The notes under the pieces were generated by a model. The model searched no databases, was not told where the DNA came from, and worked only from the letters and a program-made list of their open reading frames with translations. This document shows, piece after piece, positions 13,116-25,300 of a stretch of DNA of 64,000 nt. Where the stretch lies: assembly GCF_015832195.1 (NCBI RefSeq), contig NC_052020.1, positions 8,004,254 through 8,068,253 on the forward strand, written 5' to 3'. The position numbers and the translations under genes are program-made. This DNA comes from Motacilla alba alba. Lineage: Eukaryota > Chordata > Aves > Passeriformes > Motacillidae. How positions within the stretch are numbered: the stretch's first letter is position 1; each line of letters begins with the position of its first letter.

Positions 13116-15652
13116 CCCAAGCTGGGCAGTCAATCCAGTTCCTCAAGCAGGACAATTCCTGTAAGGAATCCCGGGTCCATCTCTGAACGTCCCCATAATT
13201 CAGAGGCTGGCATCAAATTCTGTCCTTTTGCTCTCAAGATACAGGCAAATGCAGACCCTTCCCTGAATTTTACTCTGAGATTGGAATGTTTTGAGTTTCC
13301 ACCCACCCACGGCCCCTTCACACCTCACACCATTTGCACGCCACGGTCGCGCAAAGGAACTTGCCATCATTTTTACCTTGTGTAATGGTTTTCTCTGGGC
13401 TTTCTCCAGTCTGGACCCTTGATGTTGGCAGACAGCTTCCTAGAGATTAACTCATCAGCCATTTGATGGCTTTCAAACACTTGTATGATGTCTAGAGGTT
13501 AAGATGGGGCCACTCACGAGTGGCAGAGGGCCAATGAGTCTTGGCTGGAAAGCACTCCAATTCTGCTGTCTGGGATTCCTCATGGAAATTGCCCAGGGTA
13601 CTGATTTCCTTATTTCAGAAATGCACTGGCTCTGCTCATGACAGATTAGGCAAAGAATCAGGAATATAATTAGGACAGGGATATGCACCATAAACTACTG
13701 ACACGGAAAAACTGCTTTTTTTAAAAATAAACCTAGCAAAATGCATGGGACAATAAAACATGCTATTTATACCTAAACACTTCCATAAAACAAATCAGAA
13801 CAGTAGGGAAAAAAACACCTATCTGGCCAAACCAACCAGAAAGCCCTCGGAAAATTCAAAATCATCTCTACACACTATAAATTGCTGCTAAAAGCCCCTT
13901 GTGTGAAACCAGGAGTGCTGTGAGTATGCTTGAAAAATGCATTAGGGAACCAAGCAGGAATCCCTACACCAGCATGCTTTTGCAATGTTTGGCTTGGGAT
14001 AAATTCTGCAAGAAGCCTTCTGGGAGGTGGGAACGACGGCTGATCCCTGTGAACTGAAATTCTGGAAGGCCCAAATTTTGAAGGCGGACGGTGACGACCT
14101 GACTGCGCTGGAGTTGCCAAATCCCACCAATTCCAAGGGAGCCGGGGGAAAGCTCAGCCAAGCGCAAGTGCAGTTCCCACGTTGGAACGCGGCCATGACA
14201 TCGGGACGGCTGTCACCTTGCACAAAGTCCTGCCATTCCTCATGGCCAGGAGCATTCAAGGCTCTCCTTGTTTTCCCTCTCCCGTTCTCCCACACCACAC
14301 AATGCCCCGCAGTTCCCTCTTGCCAATCAGTTCCCAGTGTGGAGCACCAGCAGGAATTAATGCCAGCTCCTGGAGTTCTGTTTTCTCCTTGCTGACCTAC
14401 CGCGGCTAGGAAAGCTCAACCCCTCTTTATTTTATGAAATGAGATGGGATCATTTTGACAGAACATAAACAAATCCCTCCGCACAACAGCAACCAAAGTG
14501 TTCCTGATGGAGCTCCCTCAAAATTTAAACACATCAGGCTCTATAATCAACTGCAGCCATGCCATAGATGGTGAGAGAGGCTTGTGATCAGGGAACAATG
14601 CACCTAATTGCTCATATACAGGAAAAGAGCGTGGCTTCTGCTAGAAAGCAGGCAGGCATCTCTCCCAGTTTGTCAGCAGTAAGAAAAATCAAACACAGTT
14701 TCCTATATCTGCATCCACATTAAACAGTAATTCTGTAATTGGAAACAGGAGGAGAAGCAGAGGAAGGAGGAGCTGCAAGTGGAGGAGATTTTAAAATGTT
14801 CTGCAAGTGCTACTATGCTGGATCTCTCCATCAAAGAGCTGATGTCCTAAGGGGACACTTTTGGACACGTCTGTCACACAGCCCTCAGTCTTGGTCCTAC
14901 TGATCACACAGAAAATATTCACTCCAAATTAACAAAATACAGTTTTCCTGGACTTCAGGAATGTTATCAGAGAACGAGTTGCCTTCACGCTCACAGTATT
15001 CCTGTAGCTCAGTGTCAACAGGCATTGCTTAAGTAAAGTACCAAAATAACCCAGGAGAGACTTATAAGGCATTCTCAAAATTCACCACCCCTTTCTCTGG
15101 GGTGCAGGTCACTGCAGCAACTGGAAGTCTAAAAAGCAGGGAAAGCCATGGAGCACACAGCCAGGGAAAGGGCAGGAGCCTTTGGACCATCACAAAAAAT
15201 GCTACCCTAGTCCTAGCAAACTCCCTGTACCTGTCTTCATCCCACACATTTTGCCTCCCCTTTGCTATGAAAATGGTGGACTTGGACAAAGGTAGGAAGG
15301 ATCTGTATTCCATTTGAATCCAGCTGTGATATATGGGCTTGCAAATGACTATAAAAGTAGGAGAAAGGCCTTGGTTTAATACCGAGTCAGAATTTACTGA
15401 GTCACTAATCCCACTTCCATATCCCTGTGGTCTTCTGGACAACCACTAACCTGGCCTGGCCCCAAGCACTTAATTGAACATAAGCACAAGGGAACATATC
15501 CTGGGCTTGCATTGTCATAACTGCCAAAAAACACAGCACAATGACTGTCCTCATTCCCATTTCTGAGATGGAGAAACACGGGCAAAAGGAAGAGAAGCAA
15601 CCACAAAACTCCTGCACCAGAACCAGCACTTGGCAAAGCCCTAACCTCCCAG
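13116..15652. other. Intronic DNA with no recognised feature
   Basis: Anonymous intronic sequence between the CR1 fragment and the minisatellite. Several overlapping reading frames of 70-126 codons occur, but none has a recognisable domain or convincing splice context. I see no repeat family here. Confidence 0.5.
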
Positions 15653-16243
15653 TTCAAATTCCCCTGTATGATACTGGGCTGCATGGAATCATTGCTCTCT
15701 GTTCAAAATTCCCAGTTCAAAGTCTCAGTATGAAACTGGGCAGCACAGAGCCACTGCTCCCTGTTCAAAATTCCCAGTTCAAATTCCCTGTATGATACTG
15801 GGCTGCACGGAGTCATTGCTTTGTGTTCAAAATTCCCAGTTCAAATTCTCAGTATGAAACTGGGCAGCACAGAGCCACTGCTCCCTGTTCAAAATTCCCG
15901 GTTCAAATTCCCTGTAGGAAACTGGGCAGCACAGCGCCATTGCTCCCTGTTCAAAATTCCCAGTTCAAATTCCCTGTATGATACTGGGCTGCATGGAGTC
16001 ATTGCTCCCAGTTCAAATTCCCTGTATGAAACTGGGCAGCACAGAGCCATTGCTCCCAGTTCAAAATTCCCAGTTTAAATTCTCAGTATGAAACTGGGCA
16101 GCACAGAGCCATTGCTCCCTGTTCAAAATTCCCAGTTCAAATTCCCTGTAGGAAACTGGGCAGCACAGCGCCATTGCTCCCTGTTCAAAATTCCCAGTTC
16201 AAATTCCCTGTATGAAACTGGGCAGCACAGAGTCAATGCTCCC
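15653..16243. repeat. 62-bp minisatellite, ten units in four variant types
   Basis: Ten head-to-tail units start at 15653, 15716, 15778, 15840, 15902, 15964, 16012, 16074, 16136 and 16198. The period is 62 bp, except the first unit (63 bp), the sixth (48 bp, a 14-bp internal deletion) and the truncated last unit (about 46 bp). Each unit runs from TTCAAATTC through ACTGGGC to GTTCAAAATTCCCAG. Sequence variants define four types in the order A B A B C A D B C D. Units 5 and 9 are identical and follow type-B units that differ from each other at only three or so positions, which points to copying of a multi-unit block. Since 62 is not a multiple of three, the short frames through it (for example 15821-16078 on the plus strand) change frame with every unit and are not genes. 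Confidence 0.97.
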
Positions 16244-19200
16244 ACAACCCAGATCCAGAGATTGGAAATAAATGGAATAACGATGTGGCTTTAAGTCTAG
16301 GTTTGTAGAATTATGCTTCCTGTTTTATATGTCCTGATAAAAGGCCTTTGGGGATATAATCTGTAAATATAAACTATAAATGCTTCCTACTATTATTACT
16401 TCCTACAACTACTTCTGAAGAGGAGCGCGTGTGCTCAGATGTCAACAAGCACATCCTTAACTTCTGGAATTTTGTACATGTGATTTTCCAGGCATTGGCT
16501 TTTCTATGGAGGGCCCAAGTACACTGTAATATCAGTATTAAAAATCCACCAATTACCAATAAATCCATGCTTCCAGGAGTCTTATTTTCAGGATCCAATA
16601 GGGCACACTAAAGAGAAAACCCCATACTAGGTTAGAAATATCAATGAAAAAACACAGTTTTATGAGGAGTGGTGTAAATAGATTGTGAACACTGTGAAAG
16701 AAATAAAAAACCAGAATTCTGTGCCAAAAAATTACTGTGCTTCAAGAGGCTAAAGACTTAGAATTCCCTACTTGTGTAAACCCCGACCAGTTTGATTAAT
16801 CTCAGAGTCTCAGTCTGCTTATCTGGAAAATGAGGATATTGCTTCATTCCTGGTAAGGGTGGTGTGACAGCAGCAGTGTTCTTGCTTCATTTCTCATCCT
16901 CAACTTACTCCTTCATGCTGCTCAACATTTAGCAGTGTCCCCATTTCCCATATATGTCAATAGCACATTTTTTGCCCCTTACCAACAGCCCTTTTTTTCA
17001 TTTACAAAGCCCTTTTTACCTTCAATAAAGCTCCCCAAGACACAGCTACTTCTGAGATAAAAGGACAGATATTGTGACAATATTTAACTGCACCTCAGTG
17101 GAGCTTATGACATCAGAAGAGAAGCTTTACCCAACTCTGAGAGGGTTTAGGAAAGCAAAATCATTTTAGCCCTGTAAAGATGTGAATGTGGATACAATAC
17201 CGGACAGTTGTTCTGTCAAACGGAGCAGAAGTACCATAAGAAATTATAAAGAAACAACATATATGAACAAACAAACAAGATAAAAAAAATAAGCTTTGTT
17301 TTTGAAACAGGGAGAGAGGTATGACAGGTAAGCAGTGGTAAGAGTCCTTTAGTGGCACTGCTCAGGGAATCAGAAAGCTTAGGAAGAAGAGGGTTCTGTC
17401 TCCATTCCTTTGGAATTCTTTAGAAGTCTCCAATTTAGGTGCTTTTACAGTAAAACCAGCTTCATTTGGTGCAAGCAGGGGGACCGCAGCAACTGCAGGC
17501 ACCAGCTCGAGCCTCATACCCTCCACAATACCCTCTTCTAATCCATTCCTTATTGTTCACTGTCCTTCCTGTAATCTGGCCTTTGAATCATGCCCAGTTC
17601 CCCAGATGTGCTCTGAGTAAGCTCTTTGTACATCCCATAATGACCTCTCTTTACTTGCCTTCAATTCTTCTATTTATACATCCCATGATCTGTACGCTTG
17701 CCAAACAAAGAGGATAGTAAATTTATATCCTCAGCCACTCCCAGTTCCTTTTCTTAGGGAACGTCAAGACGGAGAATCTGACCAGGGAGAACTCCAGAAT
17801 AATCCAGTGCAATCCCTTCTAACGTATTCCAGAGCAGTTTTTTTGGAAGAAATTACCCCTGCATGGCAGCTTCTTTATACAGGTGAGTCTTTGACCTGAT
17901 AAAATCTACCCTCCTTAGCCTCTCCTGGCTGTTGCAAGCCATTAAAATCAGATTTCAGAAACCATGGTCACTTAATAATAAACATCAAGACTACAATTAC
18001 ATCAGTTAATGACCTAAAATATCAGAGTGTCATAAGAGCCGATTACTCTTAGTTTATTTTTAAAAAGCCATGAGGAAATAGGAGCTCAGCAGTAACCAAC
18101 TCACTGTTCCTAAAGGAATTTTTGAGGCAACTCGGGGCCTGTCTCCTTTAGCTGTCAGCAACAGCACCTTGGGTTTTGTCAGGGTGAAATATGCATCTGT
18201 CACTCAATATGAAATTGAAATTTTATCTAAGAGAAACACAGTGCAGTGCTGAGCCCGTGAAGTCTGACCTCAGGAGGGCAAGGCTTGGAGGCTCCCCAGG
18301 ATGAGCACATTCCTACCCTGCCTGCAGACAAAAATGATTCAGGTTTGGAGTCACCGGCCAGACAGCACAAAACTTGGGGCGGGTGCATGGTGAGCAGTTC
18401 AGGGGAAAAGAAACAGCACCATTGTAGATTTGATACCTCCAGTTTAATCTTCAGTATTATTTCAGCCCAGTAAATTGCTCACAGCGGCGTTTACATGCAT
18501 GAGTAACTCATGAATCACAAGCTTTGTCATTTTTTACCCCAGCTCTGCCCGCAGCCCCATATTAGTGCAAGCTTTTGGGACAAGACAAACATAAAAAGCT
18601 TCACCATGCTGATAACAATGTTTGTGTTTGACAAGCACCATTAGGCAGGGTTTGCTCTCCCCAAGAGTATTTTGATAGCACTGAAGACCAGCAGCAATTC
18701 TAGCCCAGGACAGAAGCTCTGCCTCTCTTAATTTTCATTTCCTCAAACAAACACTTGGAAGTCTTTGGCAGTTTTCCCCCTCAATACAGCTGATTAGCCT
18801 CTTACTAATGACAGTATTTTGCAACTTTCTGCTTCCTCACATCAAAGCATCCTGGAGATCTTGTCAACAATGACCAATTGTTTAGACACTCAGAAGTGAA
18901 GCTGAGGAATTCCACTTACTCACCAACTGCTCAGCTTTACCCTCGATCTGAAAGATCTGCAACACTTGAGCCCATTTCTCTCATCGTGTGTGGCACTCAA
19001 GGACCATCTCATACCATCCACATTCATGCCTGGCTTCCTTCCACGACGTCTTGCTCTGGTTTCAGCACCTATTTTACTCCCTGCTTCTGCATCTGAATTC
19101 CTCTTTCTTGTCCCCCATCACCTCTCCATTGTCATCACACTGGCGCTCAGGGTCCAGCCTTTTCAAGGCTCCACACCAGTCCCAAAGGAGAGCAGATCCA

Positions 19201-19245
19201 ACATCTATTGTTGAAAGTGCCCTTCAGGGGTGGCAACGCTCTAAG
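16244..19245. other. Intronic DNA with no recognised feature
   Basis: Moderately AT-rich intronic sequence with short reading frames only. I see no repeat family, RNA gene or splice-flanked exon in it. Confidence 0.5.
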
Positions 19246-19275
19246 AATTTGGCAATATTCAATTTGGCAATATTT
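19246..19275. repeat. 15-bp tandem duplication
   Basis: AATTTGGCAATATTC is followed directly by AATTTGGCAATATTT, one base different. It sits 15 bp before a long A tract. Confidence 0.9.
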
Positions 19276-19290
19276 GTAAAGCTGGCAGGC

Positions 19291-19313
19291 AAAAAAAAAA
19301 AAAAAAAAAAAAA
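19291..19313 (+). repeat. Uninterrupted A tract, 23 bp
   Basis: A pure run of 23 adenines, the longest in the window. It could be a simple repeat or the tail of a very old retroposed sequence. No polyadenylation signal or recognisable parent sequence lies just upstream, so a simple repeat is the safer call. Confidence 0.9.
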
Positions 19314-21982
19314 CCAACTAAAAAACCCCTAACTGTACTACAAGACTCTGGCCTGTCTCACTATTGCACAAATGCCAAGTGCATTTCAAAGTCTAAGTCT
19401 CTTGGTTGTAGCCATTTATAGTTTGTATAAAAAGCATAACTTGTACACTTCCATTAGAGCCCTAAATATAACTGCCCCGAGCAAGTACTCGCTGCTCAAA
19501 CAGGACCTCTTTGAATTTTGTTTCCAAAAGAATGTTGCTGCCACTATATTATTTATAGACATTTACATTAAGATCTGCATACTTGGTCAGGAAACCACTC
19601 TGATTAATAGATCCCCCAACATTGTTTTATAAGTCAGAAGAAAAGTAGTATTTTTATCTTAAAACAGCAGATTTTTTTGCATAAGCATAAAAAGCAGCAG
19701 TTCTCAGGATGGCCACGGTTCTTTGAAGAATTTGGAAACACAACCACATGTTCTGGGTTTTTAACACAGCACCTGTGTAGAGGATGAAAATTAGAATCTG
19801 AATCTTGTATTTTATTTTAAAAGTACACTTTGATATCTCTATCACACCCGTGCAGCAGATCCATAATGGATTCAAGCATTCAGCCCAATTGATTCTGACA
19901 GCCTGCTGCTGTCTCAGGGCTTTCCTGCACAGGACTTCCAGTTACCCCATTTCACAGCATGCAATTATTTTCCTGACATTTGGAACATTGTTATTTGTAG
20001 AGGTGAAATGAAGGGGAAAAAAAAAACCCAAACATTTTTCATCATTTCAGGCAAAATGATGGAAAAACAGGGAAGACTGCCTCACAGCAGAAGAAAATGA
20101 AATTAAAATGAAAGAATTTTTTAGAGCAAGATCCTTTAACTGAAAAAAACTACACAGCTGGAAAAAAACTTCTTTATTTTAATGAACAATCACAGCGTTA
20201 CCTTTGTCCGTAAAATTTCTGTAGTCATTAAGGTACAAAATAAAACCTCTATTTTCTATTTTGTTGGTTCTCTGTTGTTTTAAATTATGATTTTCTCTCT
20301 GAGGGCAATGTGGAGCGTCTCCACTGCTGCAAGGCAGAGATGCACAGCATGGAAGGACTTGAAAAGCAAAGGTCCATCCCACACAAATAGCCCCATCCCA
20401 CAGAAGTAATCACTTTTTGGATCCAGCTGTTTGTCTGCAACCACTATATCCCAGCAATATTAATAGCTCTGATTATTGCCAAGGGAAAAAACGTCTTAGA
20501 AGGCTTTTTAAATTTGTCATGGAATAAAGCAAAAGGCAGAACCATGGCGGAGGCAGATTTGGGGAGGCTCAACTGTCTAAGAATGCTTTATTCGGTTCTT
20601 TTCACCAAATTATTGGAGTGACAGCTCAAATAAGAGACTGTTCTGTTAAAAAAGGACAAGCTGGTAAAGGCTAAAACTGGGCTGCCCTGCAGCTCCACTT
20701 ATGGGCGGGAACAGACTGGAATAGGAGATAGGGAACATCACTTGGAACTGACACAGAAACATATTTGGAGTTCAAACTGTACTTCAGAACAATCTTTTCC
20801 CCCAGAAGTAATACAATAATAACAACAGGGAAGGGCAAGGAGCACACAGAAGACTCAGAGAGGCTGGAAATAGATATCTGGAAGAAGGATGGTGGAAAAG
20901 GAACAGGGGAAAAAATTCACACCCTAAACATTCCCTGATGGAAGAAATCAGTGAAAGAATGGGAAAGAGTCCTATAAATAAGAACCAATTCTGCACCTTT
21001 ACCTTGGAAATATTTTATTTTTCTTCAAAAATTCTTGAGGAACGTGTGACACTCTCTATCCTTTAACCCCCAGCATCATTTGTCTCCCTTCCCCTCATCC
21101 CATTCCCTGAGAAGTGGCACAACAAACAAAGAGTGATTGAGCAGAGCTGGACCTGCCTTGGCCCTGTGCTGATGGAACTTGATACCCACTGTAGCTGTGT
21201 GGGCAAAACCATTCAGCTTCCAATGCCCCTTCCCAGGCTAATTTCAAGATCACCATAATAAGATAAAAAAATAAATGTCTCAATTTTTTAACACCATGCT
21301 TTGAATCATTAAGTTACTTGGGTTTGATTTGTTTTTTGTTTTTTTTTTTTGCCTTTTCATAGTTCTTCAGGGGAGAATAATCAGACGAACAGAAAAAATG
21401 TAGCAGTCTCCTCACTACCTATTTTCAAGATGATCTTCACCTTCCTGCCCTGTTCTTCCTAATAAATCACTGATTTACTGTTAGGGCCCTGCAGGCTCCA
21501 CCATTGCTTCTTCATCTCAGTGGGAGCCAAATGATGATTGAGATGCCAATATATTAGGCTGGCCTGATTCAAAGCAGGGTAAGGAACAAAGCATTTGTGC
21601 AGAGCAAAGATAAATGAATATAAATCAAGTGCTGAGCCATTCTCTGTGATGGATTAGCACCTTTCTTTGACCCAATAATGTCAAGGGGTCTCCATGCTGA
21701 CAGGAACTAATGTGGAAATCTGTGCTGTGCAAAGCCAGGAGGAATCCTGATCTGCAGCTGCACTGCTCCTCTGTCTGCATTCTGCTCTCACTCAGGTGTG
21801 AGCAATCCATCTTCTCCATCTCCCCTTGGGAAATGTCCCTACAGTGCCCACCAAAACTATCTCTAGAGTATAAAAGATTTCTTCTATTCTGACTTTCTGC
21901 CTGTAATCCCATTCTTATCAGTAAACCAGCAGGTCATAGATGGTACCTAGACAAGGACTGCATGGAAAAGCTTTCTCAGTAT
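19314..21982. other. Intronic DNA with no recognised gene
   Basis: AT-rich intron sequence. The only distinct item is a T tract at 21332-21350 interrupted by one G. Short reading frames show no recognisable product. Confidence 0.5.
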
Positions 21983-22336
21983 CTCACAGAATGGTCTGGG
22001 TTGGAAGGGACCAGCTCAAGGAATCATCTCATTCCAGCCCCCTGCTGTGTTCATCTTCCACTGTCCCAGGTTGCTCCAAGCCCTGTCCAGCCTGGCCTGG
22101 AAAAATTCCAGGGACGAGGCAGCCGCAGCTCCTCTGGGAAGCTGTGCCAGGGCCTCAGCACCCTCACAGGGAAGAATTTCTTCCCAATATCCCGTCTAAC
22201 CCTGTCTTCTGTCAATGTGAATCCATTCCCCCCTGTTCTGTCACTTCAAGCCCTTGTCCAAAGTCTCTCTCCTTCTTTCTTGTAGTTCCCTCCAGGTACT
22301 GGGAGCTGCAATTAGGTCACCCCAAGCCTTCTCCCT
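21983..22336 (-). mobile_element. CR1 LINE fragment, 3' end, minus strand
   Basis: On the plus strand this reads as the reverse complement of the CR1 3' end. In order it shows TCACAGAATGGTCTGGGTTG, GGTTGCTCCAAGCCCTGTCC, CTGTGCCAGGGCCTCAGCAC, and GGGAAGAATTTCTTCCCAAT, then a degenerate part ending near 22336. The element is therefore on the minus strand, sense to ABTB2, 5'-truncated. The wording resembles CR1 copies common in songbirds. The 172-codon plus-strand frame at 21940-22458 runs through it and is a reading of the repeat. Confidence 0.93.
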
Positions 22337-25300
22337 GGTATCTGATGATATTGCCAAAGTACAAAACTGTGCAAAGCCAGCAGCAAAAAGCACACGTTTG
22401 GATCAAATCTGGCCACTGCAATTTTGCCAAAAACAGATGTGAGGGGAAAAAACATTAGCGTACACAGAGAAAGCTTCACTGGGAGTAGAGGCCAAACCTC
22501 TCAGTTCTGGCCACGTGCAGTAGCTGGAGCTGTACTGTATTATATTAAAGAGTGGTTAAAATGCACTGCATCACTAGAGCTAGTGGCAAAGCTGCAGGGT
22601 TTGAGAGCAGGAAACACATCCAAGCCCTGCAGCTATTGCAGCCTCCACCACTGGCATTTGCCAGATGCAAAAGTTGCGTATGACTTGTCCAAACCAAGAA
22701 AAGAGTGAAGTTTGTCCTGTGTCTGTGACGTGAGCCTGGACACTTGGCTCTGTGAAAACAAGGGTTCTGTGCCTGGGCTGCTCTCCCAGCTCGCTCTGGA
22801 TGTGGGTGCAGACAGCCTGGGAAGCTCAAACCCCACAGGTGAGCGGCACTTGTTTAACCTGCCAGAGACTGAGTCACCTCTCACCCTCTCTGATCAAAGA
22901 CCATCGATATTACGTGCTCCAGGCTGGATTCCACCCTCGTGTCTCCACATTACACTGATAAGAGGCAGTATCTCAGACACCTAGGGCATTAAAAATGAGC
23001 TGAAGGTGCTCTCATTACCACATACATTGTTTTAAATTTCCAGCGAACTACCTCCTGAGAGCAGCCCTGCTCCTCTTTGTCCCAAGCTTTGTCTTCCTGG
23101 CCTCTGCTTTTGTCAATATTCCCCCCCAGCAGGCTCAGCTTGGGCTACATCAATTCCTTGCCTCAGTGTAAGCACTGTATAAACACATAAATGCAAGCGC
23201 AGTCATAAAAGGGCAGTGGGGAAATGTTTGGGGGCAAAAAATGAAGGGTGAGACTGCAGCACCCCCAATTTAGGTCAGCTAAAACTGCCACAAAATCACA
23301 CCCTGCCAGGGCCACCATATCTTGTAGAAATAACAAAAACTGCTGAAATGCTGAAAAAATCATAAATTAAATAAAACCTCTTAAATTTAATCTCTTCTGC
23401 TGTCAGAGAAAATAGTAAAAGACTTGCTTTTTAGAAGTCAGTAGAAAACTTATCCACGGTTTTGGCATTCTGAAGCAAACGGAATTTGCCAAGTGCAAGA
23501 AGTTGTTTATAAGAAAAGAAACAGAACTGGACGTGGTTCCAGAAAATTTATTATGACCCACCTGACTGTAGCCAAGAATATTACATCAGCCCAGATAGCC
23601 TGAGAACTGGAACAATATTGCTCTCAAATTAGCAAGTTGCTGGTACCACAGGCAGGGAGAAATGGTTTTGCAGGAGGTCTGGGTTCTCTCCTCAGCTCTG
23701 ATGGGCAAGGCTGCTTCTAAACTCACTCCCAGTGACCAGAAACAAAGGATTTCTTCTCTTTATTCCTGAGGCTGGTTGGGTGGGGAAATGGTGTTTGTTT
23801 TTACAACATCTTAAGATTCTTAGGGCAGTGAGCATCTCTTAGTAAGGCCTCCAGAACTCGCTGTACTCCACATGAGCTCTCTTGCTTCATGCTGAAAGAG
23901 GAATGACTACAAGATAAGTCCAGCCCAAAAGCCACAGAGCCCCTGGTGCTGATGGTGAGTTACAATTAAGCACAGTGCCAGCAAGCCAAGGAATTCTGTG
24001 GCGCCACGTTCAAAAAAGGAAAGCACAGCAGGGGCAAAGAGGTCAGCTGACACTTAAGTAATTCAAAGATCATAATTAGAGAACACCTCTGCAATATTTA
24101 GGCAATTTCCCTCCAAAATAAAACACAGCACTGAGCAGTTAGAACATGACAGCTCATCCAACAACTTTCTCTTCCTCTCCCACTGCAATCAAAGCCTGAG
24201 TGTTCCCCACTGCAGCTGCAGGGTGATTTCTCTCATTTAGCAGCACTGATAAATTACCTATTTTATGAGAGTCTAAGAAGCCAAGACTCATAAACTCTCT
24301 GATGGAGCTGGCATGACATCATTAATTCTGAAGCAGCATTATAGATGCCTTTTATCTTGAAGCATCTAAAAGAACCTTCTTATGCATTAAACAAGGTGGT
24401 TCATCAGCAGTGCTTCCTGGAAAGAGGCTTTTTCTCCCTTCTCTTTCTCTCCCCTCACACTGGAGCATTCTGAGGAAAAAAGGTCTGAAATGAGGTTCTG
24501 CTTCTGAACATTCAGTTCTTACGATAGTGAATCCTCTTTAACAGCTCCTATTTAACAGTAATCTCCTATTAATCTCTCACCACACTCTGGGGCAAAAATA
24601 CAATCATCTCTAATCCTTTTGGGCTGGGGGAAGTTCTAGGACACAACCCTGAACTAAAAGCACTTAGTGCCTGAGCTAAAGCTTTCAGTACATCATCCCA
24701 GGATGAAGAGGCTCCCTCCAAGTTATCAGCATATCCTGACCCAAAAGCTCCATGAACACCATGGGCATCTCCAGATGCAAAAATGCCACTTAAGCACTGA
24801 CTCGAGTAAGAACCACATTGCATCCAACCACAGAGAGCTCAGTTCTTACAAGCTTGGTCACATCATCCATAAGGCCCATGCTAGGTCTAAATCATACCAT
24901 AGTTCATATTTTATGTGATTTTTTTAATCTATAAAATACATCAACCACATAAGCAAATAGCTAATGAAAAGCAGAGCGCAGGAAATTTTACAGGGCAAAC
25001 AGAGGTCATCTGTTTCAAAGAGGTTATGTTGTCATTTGTGTTTCTGCTGCCAAATGTCTTCTCCACGAATAAAAGAGCATTTGTTGCATCAGGTTTCATT
25101 CCCAATTTCACTTTCTGTATTTTTGTCATGAAAAAGGAAATGCACTTTAGATACATCAGCATTTCTCTTCTCCTCACCACTGAGGAGGAAAATCACAGGG
25201 GGCTGGTGGTTATTTATTTGTTTAGGTTTTTTGTTTGTTTTTATCCACACCTGCCTGAAACCTGAGGCATGGATTTCAAGCTATCACGAAAAGCTGTGAA

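Noticed and set aside
15899..15912. GGTTCAAATTCCC in the minisatellite, resembling a tRNA B box
   Set aside because: There is no A box at the right spacing and no cloverleaf; the same motif recurs in every unit of the array.
15653..16243. Possible CRISPR-like array
   Set aside because: The units are directly adjacent variants of one sequence without unique spacers, and the genome is a vertebrate's.
15541..16294. A chain of plus-strand frames of 84, 85 and 68 codons with repetitive protein sequence
   Set aside because: They arise from the 62-bp minisatellite, whose period is not a multiple of three, so no consistent repeat protein is encoded.
21940..22458. A 172-codon plus-strand open frame
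   Set aside because: Most of it reads through a reverse-strand CR1 fragment (21983-22336); the frame is a by-product of the repeat.
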